64,000 nucleotides of DNA from Euleptes europaea (GCF_029931775.1 NC_079315.1:114510274-114574273), one strand, 5' to 3'; shown: positions 59,201 through 63,514, counted from the stretch's first letter. Program-made: numbers and translations. Notes: generated by a model not told the origin, from the letters alone.

Positions 59201-61783
59201 TTCTGTCAGCTCCAAGTGGAATATGTGGTTTCAGGGCCACCCTCATTTTACGTTTCCAAGAATGCTGTGAGGCAGATTGTATGTGCCACTGCGCTATAGC
59301 CTCTCTAGGGTTGCCAGCTCCGGATTGGGAAATACCTGGAGATTTTTGGGGCGGAGCCTGAGGAGGGTGGAGTTTGGGGAGGGGAGGGACTTCAATGCCA
59401 TAGAATCCAATTGCCAAAGTGGCCATTTCCTCCAGGGGAACTGATCTCTATCGGCTGGAGATCAGTTGTAATAGCAGGAGATCTCCAGCTAGTACCTGGA
59501 GGTTGGTAAACCTATTAGAGACTATGGAAATTGGGATACCGGCTTTAAAAAAAAAAAAAGGTTAATTCTCACATGTTTTAGTTTCAATGCTGGGTTGTCA
59601 GTTTGGCCGTGAATATAGAAAAGGGGTTAACCCTGGAAGCCGGTCTGCTTTTATGCTTGTGGCAGCAGCCCCCTATGTTGGCATTAGCGGGTGATAAGTA
59701 GGGTTTCCAGGTCCCTCTTCACAATTGGCGGGAGGTTTTTGTGGTGGAGCCTGAGGAGGGCATGGTTTGGGGAGAGACTTCAATGCCATCGAGTCCAATT
59801 GCCAAAGCGGTCATTTTCTCCAGGGGAACTGCTCTCTATCGGCTGGAGATTGGTTGTAATAGCAGGAGATCTCCAGCTAGCACCAGGAGGTTGGCAGCCC
59901 TAGTGATGGCATACCCCCAGACTGTTAAAAATCTCCACCTGGTAATTTCTGCCCACAGAGCTGCTGCCTGCAGCACAAGATCAAACCAGCTGGCAAGCTG
60001 AAATATAATTTCTGTACAAAAAAAGGCAGCACCACGGCTCAAAATCCTGGTAAACAATAATAGAAAACAAAACTAAGTACACAAACTACAAAAAAAGTTA
60101 CAGTCCAATAGTCCAATATACAACAGTCCCAGGAAGGATCCACAGAACGGGACCCGACAAGAACTGGACCCAACTGTCAAAGCGGCCATTGAGCATCTAT
60201 GGTCTTGAGCATCTATGGGTGCATTGAGCATCAAAGCGGTCTTGAGCATCTATGGGTGCCTCACTTTCTGCCCTTTGTTTCTTGCATCTTTGCGCCGTTG
60301 TTCGACGCTTGAAAGCGGACTTTTCTATGCTATGTGTGTGCACTATTGGCTTCTATGTATATATATATTTGTATGATATTGTCTTTGCATTTTCTTGTTG
60401 TTGTGTTGGAGTGTTGGAATATAACTTTTTTTGTAGTTTGTGTACTTGGTTTTGTTTTCTATTATTGTTTACCAGGATACTGAGCCTTGCTGCTTCCTTT
60501 TTTTTTGTATAGCATTGCCGTTTGCGAAATATAATTTCAGGCAGGATCAGGGCGGATGGTGCGTCGAAGCACCGCAAGATACCTTGAAAATATACCTGCG
60601 TCTTTCAATACGGGGCGCAAGAATTTTCTGCCAGGAATTTCTCAGTCTCGAAGTGCCCTCTTCTGTTTCCGCCACATTACTACACCCTCCAGGATTCTCC
60701 GCTGATGCTCTCAATTAAAATAATGCTCGATCGATAGGTTTCAGCCGCTGCTTCTGTACACCCTGAACTTGTAAACATTCATTTTTTACGATTTCCTGAG
60801 TGACTTCCTTGGCTCGCCCAATAACTGGGAAACTGGCAAGACAGTCTTCTCCCTTTCACATCCTTTGACACAGGAAATTAATCCTCTTCTGAGGCAAAGC
60901 TTCTCCTGTGAGTAGGGGTGCCAACTGGCCAGGAGAAAAATTTCCTGCCCTTTAATAGAGGCTGTCAGGGATGGCCACACCACTCTAGGAATTGCCAGAA
61001 GCTGTGTGGTTTTACCATATAGTTCTCCACAATTCTTAGACTGGTTTTGTGGTGGCGGAAAGTGCCGTCAAGTCACGGCTGACTTATGGCGACCCTGTAG
61101 GGCAGGGATGAGGAACGTCAGGCCCGGGGGCCATTTAAGGCCCATGAAACCATTTGGTCTGGCCCTTCGTGGGTCCTGACAGATCTCTAGCTCAGAAGGA
61201 TCTAAGACTGGTGATCCGCACTCGCCCATCCTGTGCCACCAGGTGGGCGAGTGTGCCATCGATTGGATGCCTGCCTGCTTGCCTGCGCCCCCGGGGAGGG
61301 GGTCATCTGGGGCAGCTGCCTGCTTGGGGCTTGGTCGGCTAATTTTTAAGTTGATAATTTTGTATGGCCCGCGAATGAGGTTATAAATATCCAAATGGCC
61401 CTTGGCGGATAAAAGGTTCCCCACCCCTGCTGTAGGGTTTTGAAGGCAAGAGCTGTTCGGGGGTGGTTTGCCAGTCCCTGCCTCTGCGTGGGCTGAGAAA
61501 GTTCAGAGAGAACTGTGACTGGCTTCAAGTGGAGGAGTGGGGAATTGAATCCGGTTCACCAAGACTCGGGAAGCGACGTCACTAGTAAGACTTGGCATGA
61601 AAACATACATGTTTCAGCGCAAGACAGATTTCATCCACTTGGCCTGTCTTCTGTTCAGAGTTTCGTCTCAGCTGCCTTCAGTCTCAAAATCTCATGATGG
61701 CTTTCTCTGTATTTTTGTAGATCCCCTATGCAGCAAGCTTGATCAGGAAAGAAAAACTTGGCACACATCTCAGCAAAAGCTAA
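31306..61783 (+). CDS. SKOR2: SKOR2, SKI family transcriptional corepressor 2 (seven coding exons)
   Basis: Joined coding exons: 31306-33597, 37000-37060, 39719-39793, 52491-52556, 53010-53108, 58801-58868, 61721-61783; about 907 residues. Seen: the N-terminus MASSPLPG, a SKI/SNO/DAC domain at about residues 50-145, a SAND-like zinc/Smad4-binding region at about 157-250, the RSYPVIPVPSKG motif at 346-357, poly-Ala, poly-Gly and acidic low-complexity tracts, and a C-terminal coiled coil in the last exons. Known for the family: nuclear corepressors related to SKI/SnoN that damp TGF-beta/BMP-SMAD output; SKOR2 acts in cerebellar Purkinje-cell and other neuronal differentiation. SKOR2 is chosen over SKOR1 because of the start MASSPLPG, the FPVFNNFQDQ segment and the short IPYAASLIRKEKLG...HLSKS end, which match SKOR2 as I remember it. 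Phases run 0-0, 0-1, 1-1, 1-1, 1-1, 1-0, 0-stop without conflict. Human SKOR2 is about 1,015 residues, so the shorter length is plausible because low-complexity parts vary. Confidence 0.93.
34673..35395. repeat. 365-bp tandem duplication in SKOR2 intron 2
   Basis: Copy 1 is 34673-35037 and copy 2 is 35038-about 35395, head to tail and both starting GCCGGATTCCAACC. They share long stretches such as gcagatttNagagctagcaa, taaatctaaatatcccat, gcatgtctgaacgctccttt and agcatctcgaggagaaa. They differ by scattered substitutions and small indels (about 10-15 percent by eye). No transposon signature was seen. It is a local segmental duplication of unique intron sequence. Confidence 0.92.
36228..36315. 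mobile_element. Fragment of the same inverted-repeat element family
   Basis: gattggagtccagtagctcc, ttagagaccaacaaggtttt, gagcttccctgagtcgaa: one arm only, diverged. Confidence 0.55.
37000..37060 (+). CDS. SKOR2: SKOR2 exon 3 (61 nt; apparent GC donor)
   Basis: The acceptor is ccctggtag|ATTCCG. The exon reads in phase 0 as IPKSKEGPQVVISSKEDAFA and leaves one G (phase 1), which with the AT opening exon 4 makes the Asp of DKNKEH. The donor is TTTGCAG|GCAAGC, close to the consensus of GC-AG introns. Reading to the GT at 37082 would also keep phase 1 and add seven residues, but that donor (TGG|GTGTGG) is weak. A CR1 copy starts about 30 bp after the donor. The exon is inferred from phase, splice signals and peptide character; I could not check it against an alignment. 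Confidence 0.68.
37093..37735 (-). mobile_element. CR1 3' end split by palindromic MITE
   Basis: Reverse CR1: tail at 37093 (atcatagagttggaagggac), then aacctccagggaaccacc and tttcaaccagttggttctg up to 37463. It continues at about 37645 with gacagcccttcaagtacttg. The 37464-37640 insert is a palindromic MITE of family A. The CR1 begins about 30 bp after SKOR2 exon 3. Confidence 0.88.
37464..37642. mobile_element. Palindromic MITE, family A, inside CR1
   Basis: ggccatttatgcatgggagg and actctctagaggcacatttc pair with gcatttagagcgcagcaaat and aaaacctcccatgcataaat. It splits the CR1 at 37093-37735. Confidence 0.9.
37966..38301. mobile_element. Two tRNA-Ala SINEs, head to head
   Basis: 37966-38083 is a reverse, head-truncated copy (tattgaatcagaccccctgg, aggtctttcatatcacct). 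38090-38301 is a forward full copy (cctgtggctcagtggtagag to aaggcagcccttcatatgtt). Confidence 0.88.
38308..38503 (+). mobile_element. 5S rRNA-derived SINE
   Basis: Forward copy: gacctggatcacccaggcta, ggaagccaagcagggtcggc, tacttggatgggggaccacc, caaaaccctattgagttgcc. Confidence 0.9.
38525..38821 (-). mobile_element. tRNA-derived SINE with (TTTACC)-like tail
   Basis: Reverse copy from aaaggtaaaggtcccctgtg to gcagcttagcactctgcgcc. Confidence 0.9.
38937..39148 (-). mobile_element. tRNA-Ala-derived SINE
   Basis: Reverse copy from catatggaacttcattatat to ctacccctgagctaggccc. Confidence 0.88.
39408..39572. mobile_element. Palindromic MITE, family B
   Basis: Left arm gcgcattttcacgcatgccg, tgcactttcaatccactttc; right arm aagtggattgaaagtgcatt, agcatgtgtgaaagcgccc. 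It lies about 150 bp before SKOR2 exon 4. Confidence 0.9.
39719..39793 (+). CDS. SKOR2: SKOR2 exon 4 (75 nt)
   Basis: Acceptor ttcttcttttag|AT, donor GCAG|GTAACC, phase 1 to 1. It codes for (D)KNKEHGFFITDSDHPGG followed by DFWRNIA. This matches the SKOR2-specific FFITDSD...GGDFWR stretch that I recall from mammals. It lies after a palindromic MITE (39408-39572) and just before a long repeat-poor block (39930-41090). Confidence 0.9.
39930..41090. promoter_or_regulatory. Repeat-poor AT-rich block after SKOR2 exon 4, candidate conserved non-coding element
   Basis: About 1.1 kb contains no recognisable interspersed repeat, only short GA runs (about 40138-40155 and 40665-40701), in an otherwise repeat-packed intron. 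It is rich in homeodomain-type cores (attattaattg near 40030, caataattga near 40170, ttaattgac near 40587) and TGTCAA/PBX-MEIS-like words (near 40592 and 40640). This is the usual look of deeply conserved enhancers in introns of developmental genes. Function is inferred from composition only. Confidence 0.4.
40665..40701. repeat. (GA)n microsatellite
   Basis: About 18 GA units inside the otherwise repeat-free block after exon 4. Confidence 0.95.
41092..41722 (-). mobile_element. CR1 3' end with CT/CA microsatellite
   Basis: Reverse CR1: aatcatagaattatag, gtcatctagtccaacccc, gatggccatctagcctctgc, tttcaacccgttggtttt and cttcaagtacttgaagatgg. A (CT)n(CA)n run fills 41181-41250, within the CR1 CA-rich stretch. 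Confidence 0.9.
42056..42515 (+). mobile_element. Truncated tRNA-Ala SINE joined to a Sauria SINE
   Basis: 42056-42177 is a diverged tRNA-Ala SINE head (tggctcagcaattggcctgc, cagttaaaagatag, gagaccctggagagctgctg). At about 42178 a Sauria SINE begins (agagtggtgtagtagttaag) and runs to aaaaaccaattcttc with a (TTCTTTC)n tail. Confidence 0.85.
42540..42948 (+). mobile_element. CR1 3' end (ATTCTTTG tail)
   Basis: The + strand CR1 reads ctatgaggaaagactgtggg, ggagctgttcctgttggcag, caggctggataagcac (with an aag insert) and gttggactagatggcctg, ending in tctatgattctttgattctt. Confidence 0.85.
43060..43268 (+). mobile_element. 5S rRNA-derived SINE
   Basis: Forward copy: cctgacctggatagcccagg, agatctcagaagctaaggag, ggttagtacttggatgggag, gactgtgacttgatggcact. 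Confidence 0.9.
43359..43576 (-). mobile_element. tRNA-Ala-derived SINE
   Basis: Reverse copy from aacacatgaagctgccttgt to ttttgccactgcaccagggg. Confidence 0.88.
43577..44129 (+). other. Unique AT-rich DNA in SKOR2 intron 4
   Basis: No repeat or gene recognised. The other plain intron 4 stretches are 41723-42055, 46251-46793, 47869-48415 and 49936-50496. Confidence 0.45.
44130..44787 (+). mobile_element. tRNA-Ala SINE split by an unknown 437-bp insert
   Basis: The SINE head and body are at 44130-44321 and its last ~28 bp at 44759-44787 (tgtagaaggcagcttcatga). The string tgactcNgtagaa occurs on both sides (44309-44321 and 44759-44771), a 13-bp target-site duplication around 44322-44758. Confidence 0.88.
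44322..44758. mobile_element. Unclassified insertion with 13-bp target-site duplication
   Basis: This AT-rich 437-bp piece begins atacaaaacaaaaacctatg and ends cacgtgctgttagttc. It has no tRNA-like boxes, TIRs or protein I recognise. The 13-bp duplication points to target-primed (LINE-type) insertion. Its orientation is unclear; the A-rich left end would be a 5' flank, or a 3' tail of the other strand if read as T-rich. Confidence 0.7.
44898..45640 (+). mobile_element. Three 5S SINEs in tandem with shared flanks
   Basis: Copies start at about 44898, 45200 and 45440. Copies 2 and 3 also share 60-70 bp of non-SINE flank (cacacacgttctaggtttca or acacatgttctaggtttcag, then gtcatgaNagt and agattaacctgaccttgtca), so the block grew by tandem duplication and not by separate insertions. 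Confidence 0.88.
45746..46062 (+). mobile_element. Sauria SINE
   Basis: Full-length copy from agagccagcttgctgtagtg to ggcatataaaaaccaaacc. A (CTCCTT)n microsatellite grew from its tail (46052-46125). Confidence 0.9.
46052..46250. repeat. CT-rich microsatellites (CTCCTT)n and (CTT)n
   Basis: (CTTCTC)-type units fill 46052-46125 and (TTC)n units fill about 46199-46250. The first grew from a Sauria SINE tail. Confidence 0.9.
46898..47155 (-). mobile_element. Retroposed inverted-repeat-type element in a tRNA SINE, 13-bp TSD
   Basis: Host: a diverged tRNA SINE (46794-46897, resuming at 47169). Exact cttgggctggtca flanks the insert (46885-46897 and 47156-47168). The insert carries gagtccagtagcaccttaaa and gagctttcgtgagccacagc, the same unit that forms the hairpin at 49026. 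It may be a Penelope-like 3' end, but I am not sure of the class. Confidence 0.75.
47176..47868 (+). mobile_element. Two 5S SINEs, the first split by a tRNA SINE
   Basis: Copy 1: 47184-47287 plus 47596-47645. Copy 2: 47652-47868 (gcatggcccaggccagcctg to gtgacttgatggcactttcc). Confidence 0.88.
47288..47595 (-). mobile_element. tRNA-derived SINE inside a 5S SINE
   Basis: Reverse copy from aaaaaggtaaaggtagtccc to the ccacagtggggaggggg end. Exact 14-bp duplications cttgaaaaccctat flank it at 47274-47287 and 47596-47609, inside a 5S SINE, so it inserted after the 5S SINE. Confidence 0.92.
48416..48608 (-). mobile_element. tRNA-Ala-derived SINE
   Basis: Reverse copy: acacagaactgccctatact, aggtctttcccattgcctac, agatgctctaccactgagcc. 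The B-box part is diverged. Confidence 0.85.
48616..48766. mobile_element. MITE, 'TAGGGTTGCCA' family, partial
   Basis: Reverse-type copy lacking one end: agatcagttcccctggagac, ccccaccctcctcaggctcc, ggacctggcaacctt. Confidence 0.75.
48835..49310 (-). mobile_element. 5S SINE split by a palindromic element
   Basis: Reverse 5S SINE at 48835-49025, resuming at 49272-49310. The insert 49026-49271 is flanked by the exact 13-bp duplication ctgatgacatcag. Confidence 0.88.
49026..49271. mobile_element. Palindromic retroposed element, same family as 46898
   Basis: Two inverted units meet at gatacgtatc (about 49163-49172). The left arm has ccagtagcaccttaaagact and gagccacagctcacttcttc; the right arm is its complement, aagtgagctgtggctcacga and tctttaaggtgctactggac. 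An exact 13-bp duplication (ctgatgacatcag) flanks it. Confidence 0.8.
49320..49935 (-). mobile_element. Three 5S SINEs in tandem
   Basis: Reverse copies at about 49320-49515, 49528-49725 and 49740-49935. Each runs from a ...gagtcacagataacttatgg or cacgtcacaactgacttac start to gatctgatgagatcaggct. Each unit begins with the shared flank cagggagatcaactacctNc, so the block arose by duplication with a period of about 210 bp. Confidence 0.88.
50497..51182 (+). mobile_element. CR1 3' end split by a Sauria SINE
   Basis: The CR1 reads gaggaaaggctgagggattt to agtatttgaaggactaccac (50497-50611), is interrupted by a reverse Sauria SINE (50612-50912), and resumes with ggagctgttcctgttggcag. It ends at ccaactctatgattct. 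Confidence 0.88.
50612..50912 (-). mobile_element. Sauria SINE inside CR1
   Basis: Reverse complement of the tRNA-derived Sauria SINE: tttttatatgccaactttct at one end and ccaccactctcaaccactac (the A-box side) at the other. The host is the CR1 copy at 50497-51182, so it is the younger insertion. Confidence 0.88.
51381..51605 (+). mobile_element. tRNA-derived SINE
   Basis: agagccagcatggtgtagtg, gacgcaggttcgaatccgca (B box), gggctgttgtgaggataaaa, then ggtgggctataaattaaatc and a taaata tail. It differs from the Sauria consensus in body and tail. Confidence 0.85.
51606..52375. mobile_element. Two CR1 3' ends in head-to-head inverted pair
   Basis: 51606-52000 is a reverse-strand copy (taaggacataagaaaggcca to aaagaaatacttccttttat). 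52005-52375 is a forward copy (ggaaatatttctttacacaa to cttttcttatgttcttatg). The arms face each other across a few bases, giving arms of about 370 bp. SKOR2 exon 5 starts about 115 bp downstream. Confidence 0.88.
52491..52556 (+). CDS. SKOR2: SKOR2 exon 5 (66 nt)
   Basis: Acceptor cttcattaag|GC, donor GCAAAG|GTAAGG, phase 1 to 1. It codes for (G)EPIQETSSPHSLKKDVENMGK, which leads into the coiled coil. In SKOR1 the equivalent part is VEKDIENLAREE. A CR1 copy ends about 115 bp upstream and forms an inverted pair with a second CR1 copy (51606-52375). Confidence 0.92.
53010..53108 (+). CDS. SKOR2: SKOR2 exon 6 (99 nt, coiled coil)
   Basis: Acceptor ctcggtctag|AA, donor GTTTTCA|GTAAGG, phase 1 to 1. 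It codes for (E)ELQKVLFEQIDLRRRLEQEF then QVLKGTASFPVF. The heptad-like leucines and charged residues mark the C-terminal coiled coil used for oligomerisation in the SKI family. The GTASFPVF end is the insertion that separates SKOR2 from SKOR1, which goes straight from LK to DNFQDQ. Confidence 0.94.
53228..53570. mobile_element. GC-rich TIR element in SKOR2 intron 6
   Basis: The left end is taggcttgccagaccccgta and the right end is gggcacttggcaacccta. The middle is GC- and CpG-rich and holds a palindrome (aaaactctatgg/ccatagagtttt, near 53402-53428). The terminal bases match the 'TAGGGTTGCCA' MITEs, but the body is different. Unclassified. Confidence 0.6.
54024..54396. mobile_element. Two 'TAGGGTTGCCA' MITEs in an inverted dimer
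   Basis: Left arm 54024 (tagggttgcaaggtccctct) to about 54195, right arm about 54212 to 54396 (gggatctggcaaccctag, last base outside). The arms pair over about 170 bp around the centre ttgccaacttactagcagga. Confidence 0.88.
54512..54727. mobile_element. MITE, 'TAGGGTTGCCA' family
   Basis: From agggttgccagcctccaggt to agagttgccagccctag; a reverse-type copy with tctatggcattttaaccc. Confidence 0.82.
55245..55541 (-). mobile_element. Sauria SINE
   Basis: Reverse copy: gagaattggttttataccct, ggagtctcaaagcagctcg, ggttcgccggattagagt, accgctactccatgctg. Confidence 0.88.
55541..55742. mobile_element. MITE, 'TAGGGTTGCCA' family
   Basis: From taggattgccagctccaggt to ggatgttggcaaccctac, abutting a Sauria SINE on its left. 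Confidence 0.85.
55838..56095. mobile_element. MITE, 'TAGGGTTGCCA' family, plus a short second end
   Basis: The full copy is 55838-56050 (aatagggttgccaggtccct to ggaggttggcaaccctag). 56055-56095 repeats the right end once more (agatcagttgtaatagtggt, ctggaggtcggcaatccc). Confidence 0.85.
56280..56600 (+). mobile_element. Sauria SINE
   Basis: From ggcagcatagtgtagtggtt to tcagcatataaaaaccaact plus a cttcttctt tail. Confidence 0.9.
56696..56862 (+). mobile_element. 5S rRNA-derived SINE, internally deleted
   Basis: Forward copy: agtcttgtcagatctctgaa, agcagggttgtacttggaag, gggagaccaccaacgaagac, ccttgaaagcccctttccag. Confidence 0.82.
57140..57263 (-). mobile_element. tRNA-derived SINE fragment
   Basis: Reverse copy: ttgaacccgggtctactaca, agcactcttgactgctacac, with a short body only. 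Confidence 0.6.
57264..57552. mobile_element. MITE, 'TAGGGTTGCCA' family, with internal insertion
   Basis: The left end tagggttgccaacctccagg is followed by about 65 bp of foreign sequence that contains the doubled string tagtacttgtgcatat; the MITE resumes at aacctccagggagtagctgg and ends gggacctggcaaccca. Confidence 0.8.
57651..57859. mobile_element. MITE, 'TAGGGTTGCCA' family
   Basis: From ctagggttgccggctctggg to catggagtttggcacccct. Confidence 0.85.
57897..57921. repeat. (ATT)n microsatellite
   Basis: About seven ATT units before a reverse 5S SINE. Confidence 0.9.
57923..58313 (-). mobile_element. 5S SINE hosting a hAT element
   Basis: Reverse 5S SINE at 57923-57962 and 58149-58313. Between them lies a hAT-type element from cagggttgtcgaaatcaatt to tatgtttgacacccctg, the same family as at 5576. 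The 8-bp flanks ccataggg and ccatggag agree at 6 of 8 bases. Confidence 0.85.
58314..58800 (+). other. Unique 3' part of SKOR2 intron 6
   Basis: After a C run (58318-58328) this stretch up to the exon 7 acceptor shows no repeat I recognise. The pyrimidine-rich part at 58740-58800 is the splice acceptor region. Confidence 0.5.
58801..58868 (+). CDS. SKOR2: SKOR2 exon 7 (68 nt, coiled coil)
   Basis: Acceptor cccctgcgcag|AT, donor CAAATT|GTAAGA. It opens in phase 1, closes in phase 0, and codes for (N)NFQDQMKRELAYREEMVQQ then LQI. This block is nearly invariant between SKOR1 and SKOR2. If the donor were skipped, the frame would read VRNPPLSQ... and stop at 58923; SKOR1 continues with VRD, so the first two intronic codons resemble exon sequence of the paralogue. 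Confidence 0.95.
59306..59515. mobile_element. MITE, 'TAGGGTTGCCA' family, in SKOR2 intron 7
   Basis: From ctagggttgccagctccgga to cctggaggttggtaaaccta. Confidence 0.85.
59698..59903. mobile_element. MITE, 'TAGGGTTGCCA' family, in SKOR2 intron 7
   Basis: From tagggtttccaggtccctct to aggaggttggcagccctag. Confidence 0.85.
60002..60540. mobile_element. Unclassified stem-loop element in SKOR2 intron 7
   Basis: The left arm at about 60002-60108 (tcctggtaaacaataataga, aagtacacaaactacaaaaa) is the inverse of the right arm at about 60415-60535 (tttttgtagtttgtgtactt, tctattattgtttaccagga). The loop of about 300 bp holds short direct repeats of gagcatctatgg. No protein recognised. Confidence 0.75.
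61062..61495 (-). mobile_element. 5S SINE hosting a second type of hAT element
   Basis: Reverse 5S SINE on both sides (gccgtcaagtcacggctgac; gttttgaaggcaagagctgt) of the hAT element at 61103-61429. Confidence 0.88.
61103..61429. mobile_element. Non-autonomous hAT element, 327 bp, exact 8-bp TSD
   Basis: It starts CAGGGATGAGGAACG and ends GGTTCCCCACCCCTG (imperfect TIRs of CAGGG type). Exact ctgtaggg occurs at 61095-61102 and 61430-61437. The 8-bp TSD and CAGGG/CCCTG ends are the hAT signature. No transposase is present. Confidence 0.92.
61494..61570 (-). mobile_element. Sauria SINE fragment
   Basis: About 75 bp of reverse SINE: agagagaactgtgactggc, ggaggagtggggaattgaat, ccggttcaccaagact. 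Confidence 0.65.
61721..61783 (+). CDS. SKOR2: SKOR2 exon 8, C-terminus and stop
   Basis: Acceptor tatttttgtag|ATCCCC. In phase 0 it reads IPYAASLIRKEKLGTHLSKS then TAA (61781-61783), matching the SKOR2 C-terminus I recall. One base over, the same DNA reads (D)PLCSKLDQERKTWHTSQQKLK, close to the SKOR1 segment DTLCNELDQERKARYAIQQKLK. A good donor, AAAAG|GTGAGC at 61787/61788, follows the stop by only four nt, so the exon probably ends at 61787 and splices to a 3' exon outside the window. No polyadenylation site was identified. Confidence 0.92.
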   Translation: MPYAASLIRKEKLGTHLSKS

Positions 61784-61861
61784 AAGGTGAGCACACATGT
61801 CAATGAAGAATGGACCACACTGTTGCTGTTTTACTACCACTTCAGAGCAGTAGAAAGAAAC

Positions 61862-62530
61862 CAGAGTCCAGTAGCACCTTGTGTGGGTGTTAAGTGCCGT
61901 CAAGTCGCTTCCGACTCATGGTGACCCTATGAATGAAAGTCCTCCAAAATGTCCTATCTTTGACAGCCTTTCTCAGATCTTGCAAATTGAGGGCTGTGGC
62001 TTCCTTTATTGAGTCCATCCATCTCTTGTTGGGTCTTCCTCTTCTCCTGCTGCCCTCAACTTTTCCTAGAATGACGGTCTTTTCCAGTGACTCTTGTCTT
62101 CTCATAATGTGACCAAAATACAACAGCCTCAGTTTAGTCATTTTAGCTTCTAGGGTCTGTTCAGGCTTGATTTGATCTAGAACCCACTGATTTGTCTTTT
62201 TGGCCGTCCACGGTATTCGTAACACTCTCCTCCAACACCACATTTCAAAGGAATCTACTTTCTTCCTATCAGCTTTCTTCAATGTCCAGCTTTCACACCC
62301 ATACATAGTAACAGGGAATACGATGGCGTGAATTAACTTCATCTTGGTAGCCTGTGACACATCCTTGCACTTCAGAATCTTTTCTAGCTCCTTTGTGGCT
62401 GCCCTTAAAGACTAACAAAACTTCTGGCAGGGATATCATCTGAAGAAGTGAGCTGTGGCTCACGAAAACTCACACCCTGCCAAAACTTTTATTAGTCTTT
62501 AAGGTGCGACTGGACTCTTCTTCCTTTCTG
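61862..62530. mobile_element. Same inverted-repeat element family, split by Bov-B
   Basis: The left remnant ccagagtccagtagcacctt (61862-61881) resumes at about 62399 (cccttaaagactaacaaaac) after the Bov-B copy. The right arm is agaagtgagctgtggctcac to ttaaggtgcgactggactct (62437-62518). Confidence 0.75.
61883..62398 (-). mobile_element. RTE/Bov-B LINE 3' end, C-terminus of ORF readable
   Basis: The reverse strand reads MKLIHAIVFPVTMYGCESWT, WCWRRVLRIPWTAKKTNQ, LLYFGHIMRRQESLEKTVIL and GRPNKRWMDSIKEA, the C-terminal landmarks of Bov-B ORF2. The frame is open over about 155 codons, so the copy is fairly young. It splits an inverted-repeat element (parts at 61862-61882 and 62399-62530). Confidence 0.92.
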
Positions 62531-62589
62531 CTGCTATTGATGACTGCCCATCATGATCTACCACTTCAGAGGTTAAATTCACAGTATGG

Positions 62590-62732
62590 ACCTGGATTAA
62601 ACTTCCAGGAAGTCACTCTCTTTCTGGTAACCTACATCACAGGGTTGTTGTGAGGGTAAAATGGAGGAGGAAGCAGAGTGTGTCAGCCTCAGCTGACTGG
62701 AGGATGGGCAGGATAAAAATGTGATAAATAGA
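62590..62732 (+). mobile_element. tRNA-derived SINE, 3' body fragment
   Basis: aggaagtcactctctttctg, cagggttgttgtgagggtaa, ggcaggataaaaatgtgata, ending in aaata. Confidence 0.6.
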
Positions 62733-62937
62733 CACTCCCTTTAAAAAAAGAAACAGATACATTCCCTGGAGATGAAGTCATCTATCGTTTTAGCCCTGAT
62801 AGCTAATGCTCAGAGGCCGTATAACGCTCAGTACCAGGTACTAGGGCGGAATAAGAGGGAAATGTCGAGAACCATCGTGTCCTGCTTTGGATCTCCCTAA
62901 AGGCATTGGCCCTGACGCTGTTGGGGACTGAAGATAG

Positions 62938-63400
62938 CATAAGAACATCAGAAGACCCCTGCCAGATCAGACCAAGGCCCGTCAAGTCCAGCAGTCTGTT
63001 CACATAGTGTCTCTAGGAACAGGTGCCTCTAGGAAGCCCACAAACAAGGCGACGGCAGCAGCACCATCCTGACTGTCTTCCACAGCTCCCAAGATAATAG
63101 GCCTGCTCCTCTGATCCTGGAGAGAATAGGTATGCAGCATGACTAGCAGCCATTTGGACCAGTAGCCATGGATAGCCTGTCCATGAACATGTCCACTCCC
63201 CTCTTCAAGCCATCCAAGTTGGCAGCCATCACCACATCCTGAGGCAGGGAGTTCCACAGTTTAACAATGCATTGTGAAGAAATACTTCCTTTTATCTGTT
63301 ATGAATCTCTCTCCCTCCAGCTTCAGCAGATGACCCCACGTTCTAGTATTAGGAGAGAGGGAGAAAAGCTTCTCCCTTTCTGCAGACATAGTGGGTGTGG
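62938..63400 (-). mobile_element. CR1 3' end
   Basis: Reverse copy: gcataagaacatcagaag, ggcccgtcaagtccagcagt, ttggcagccatcaccacatc, gatgaccccacgttctagta. Confidence 0.85.
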
Positions 63401-63514
63401 GGCTCTTGTGAGGAAATGCCTGCTCCAAGGAGGCAGAAGAGAGGAACCCTACGCCAGTAGCATATTGTATTTGTCTCCTGTGTGTATCCTCTCCCTCCCT
63501 CCCACCCTCCCTTC

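Noticed and set aside
31306-61783. SKOR1 as an alternative identity
   Set aside because: The N-terminus MASSPLPG, the FFITDSD exon, the FPVFNNFQDQ join and the short IPYAAS...HLSKS end fit SKOR2. SKOR1 starts MEALTTQLG as I recall and has a longer C-terminus.
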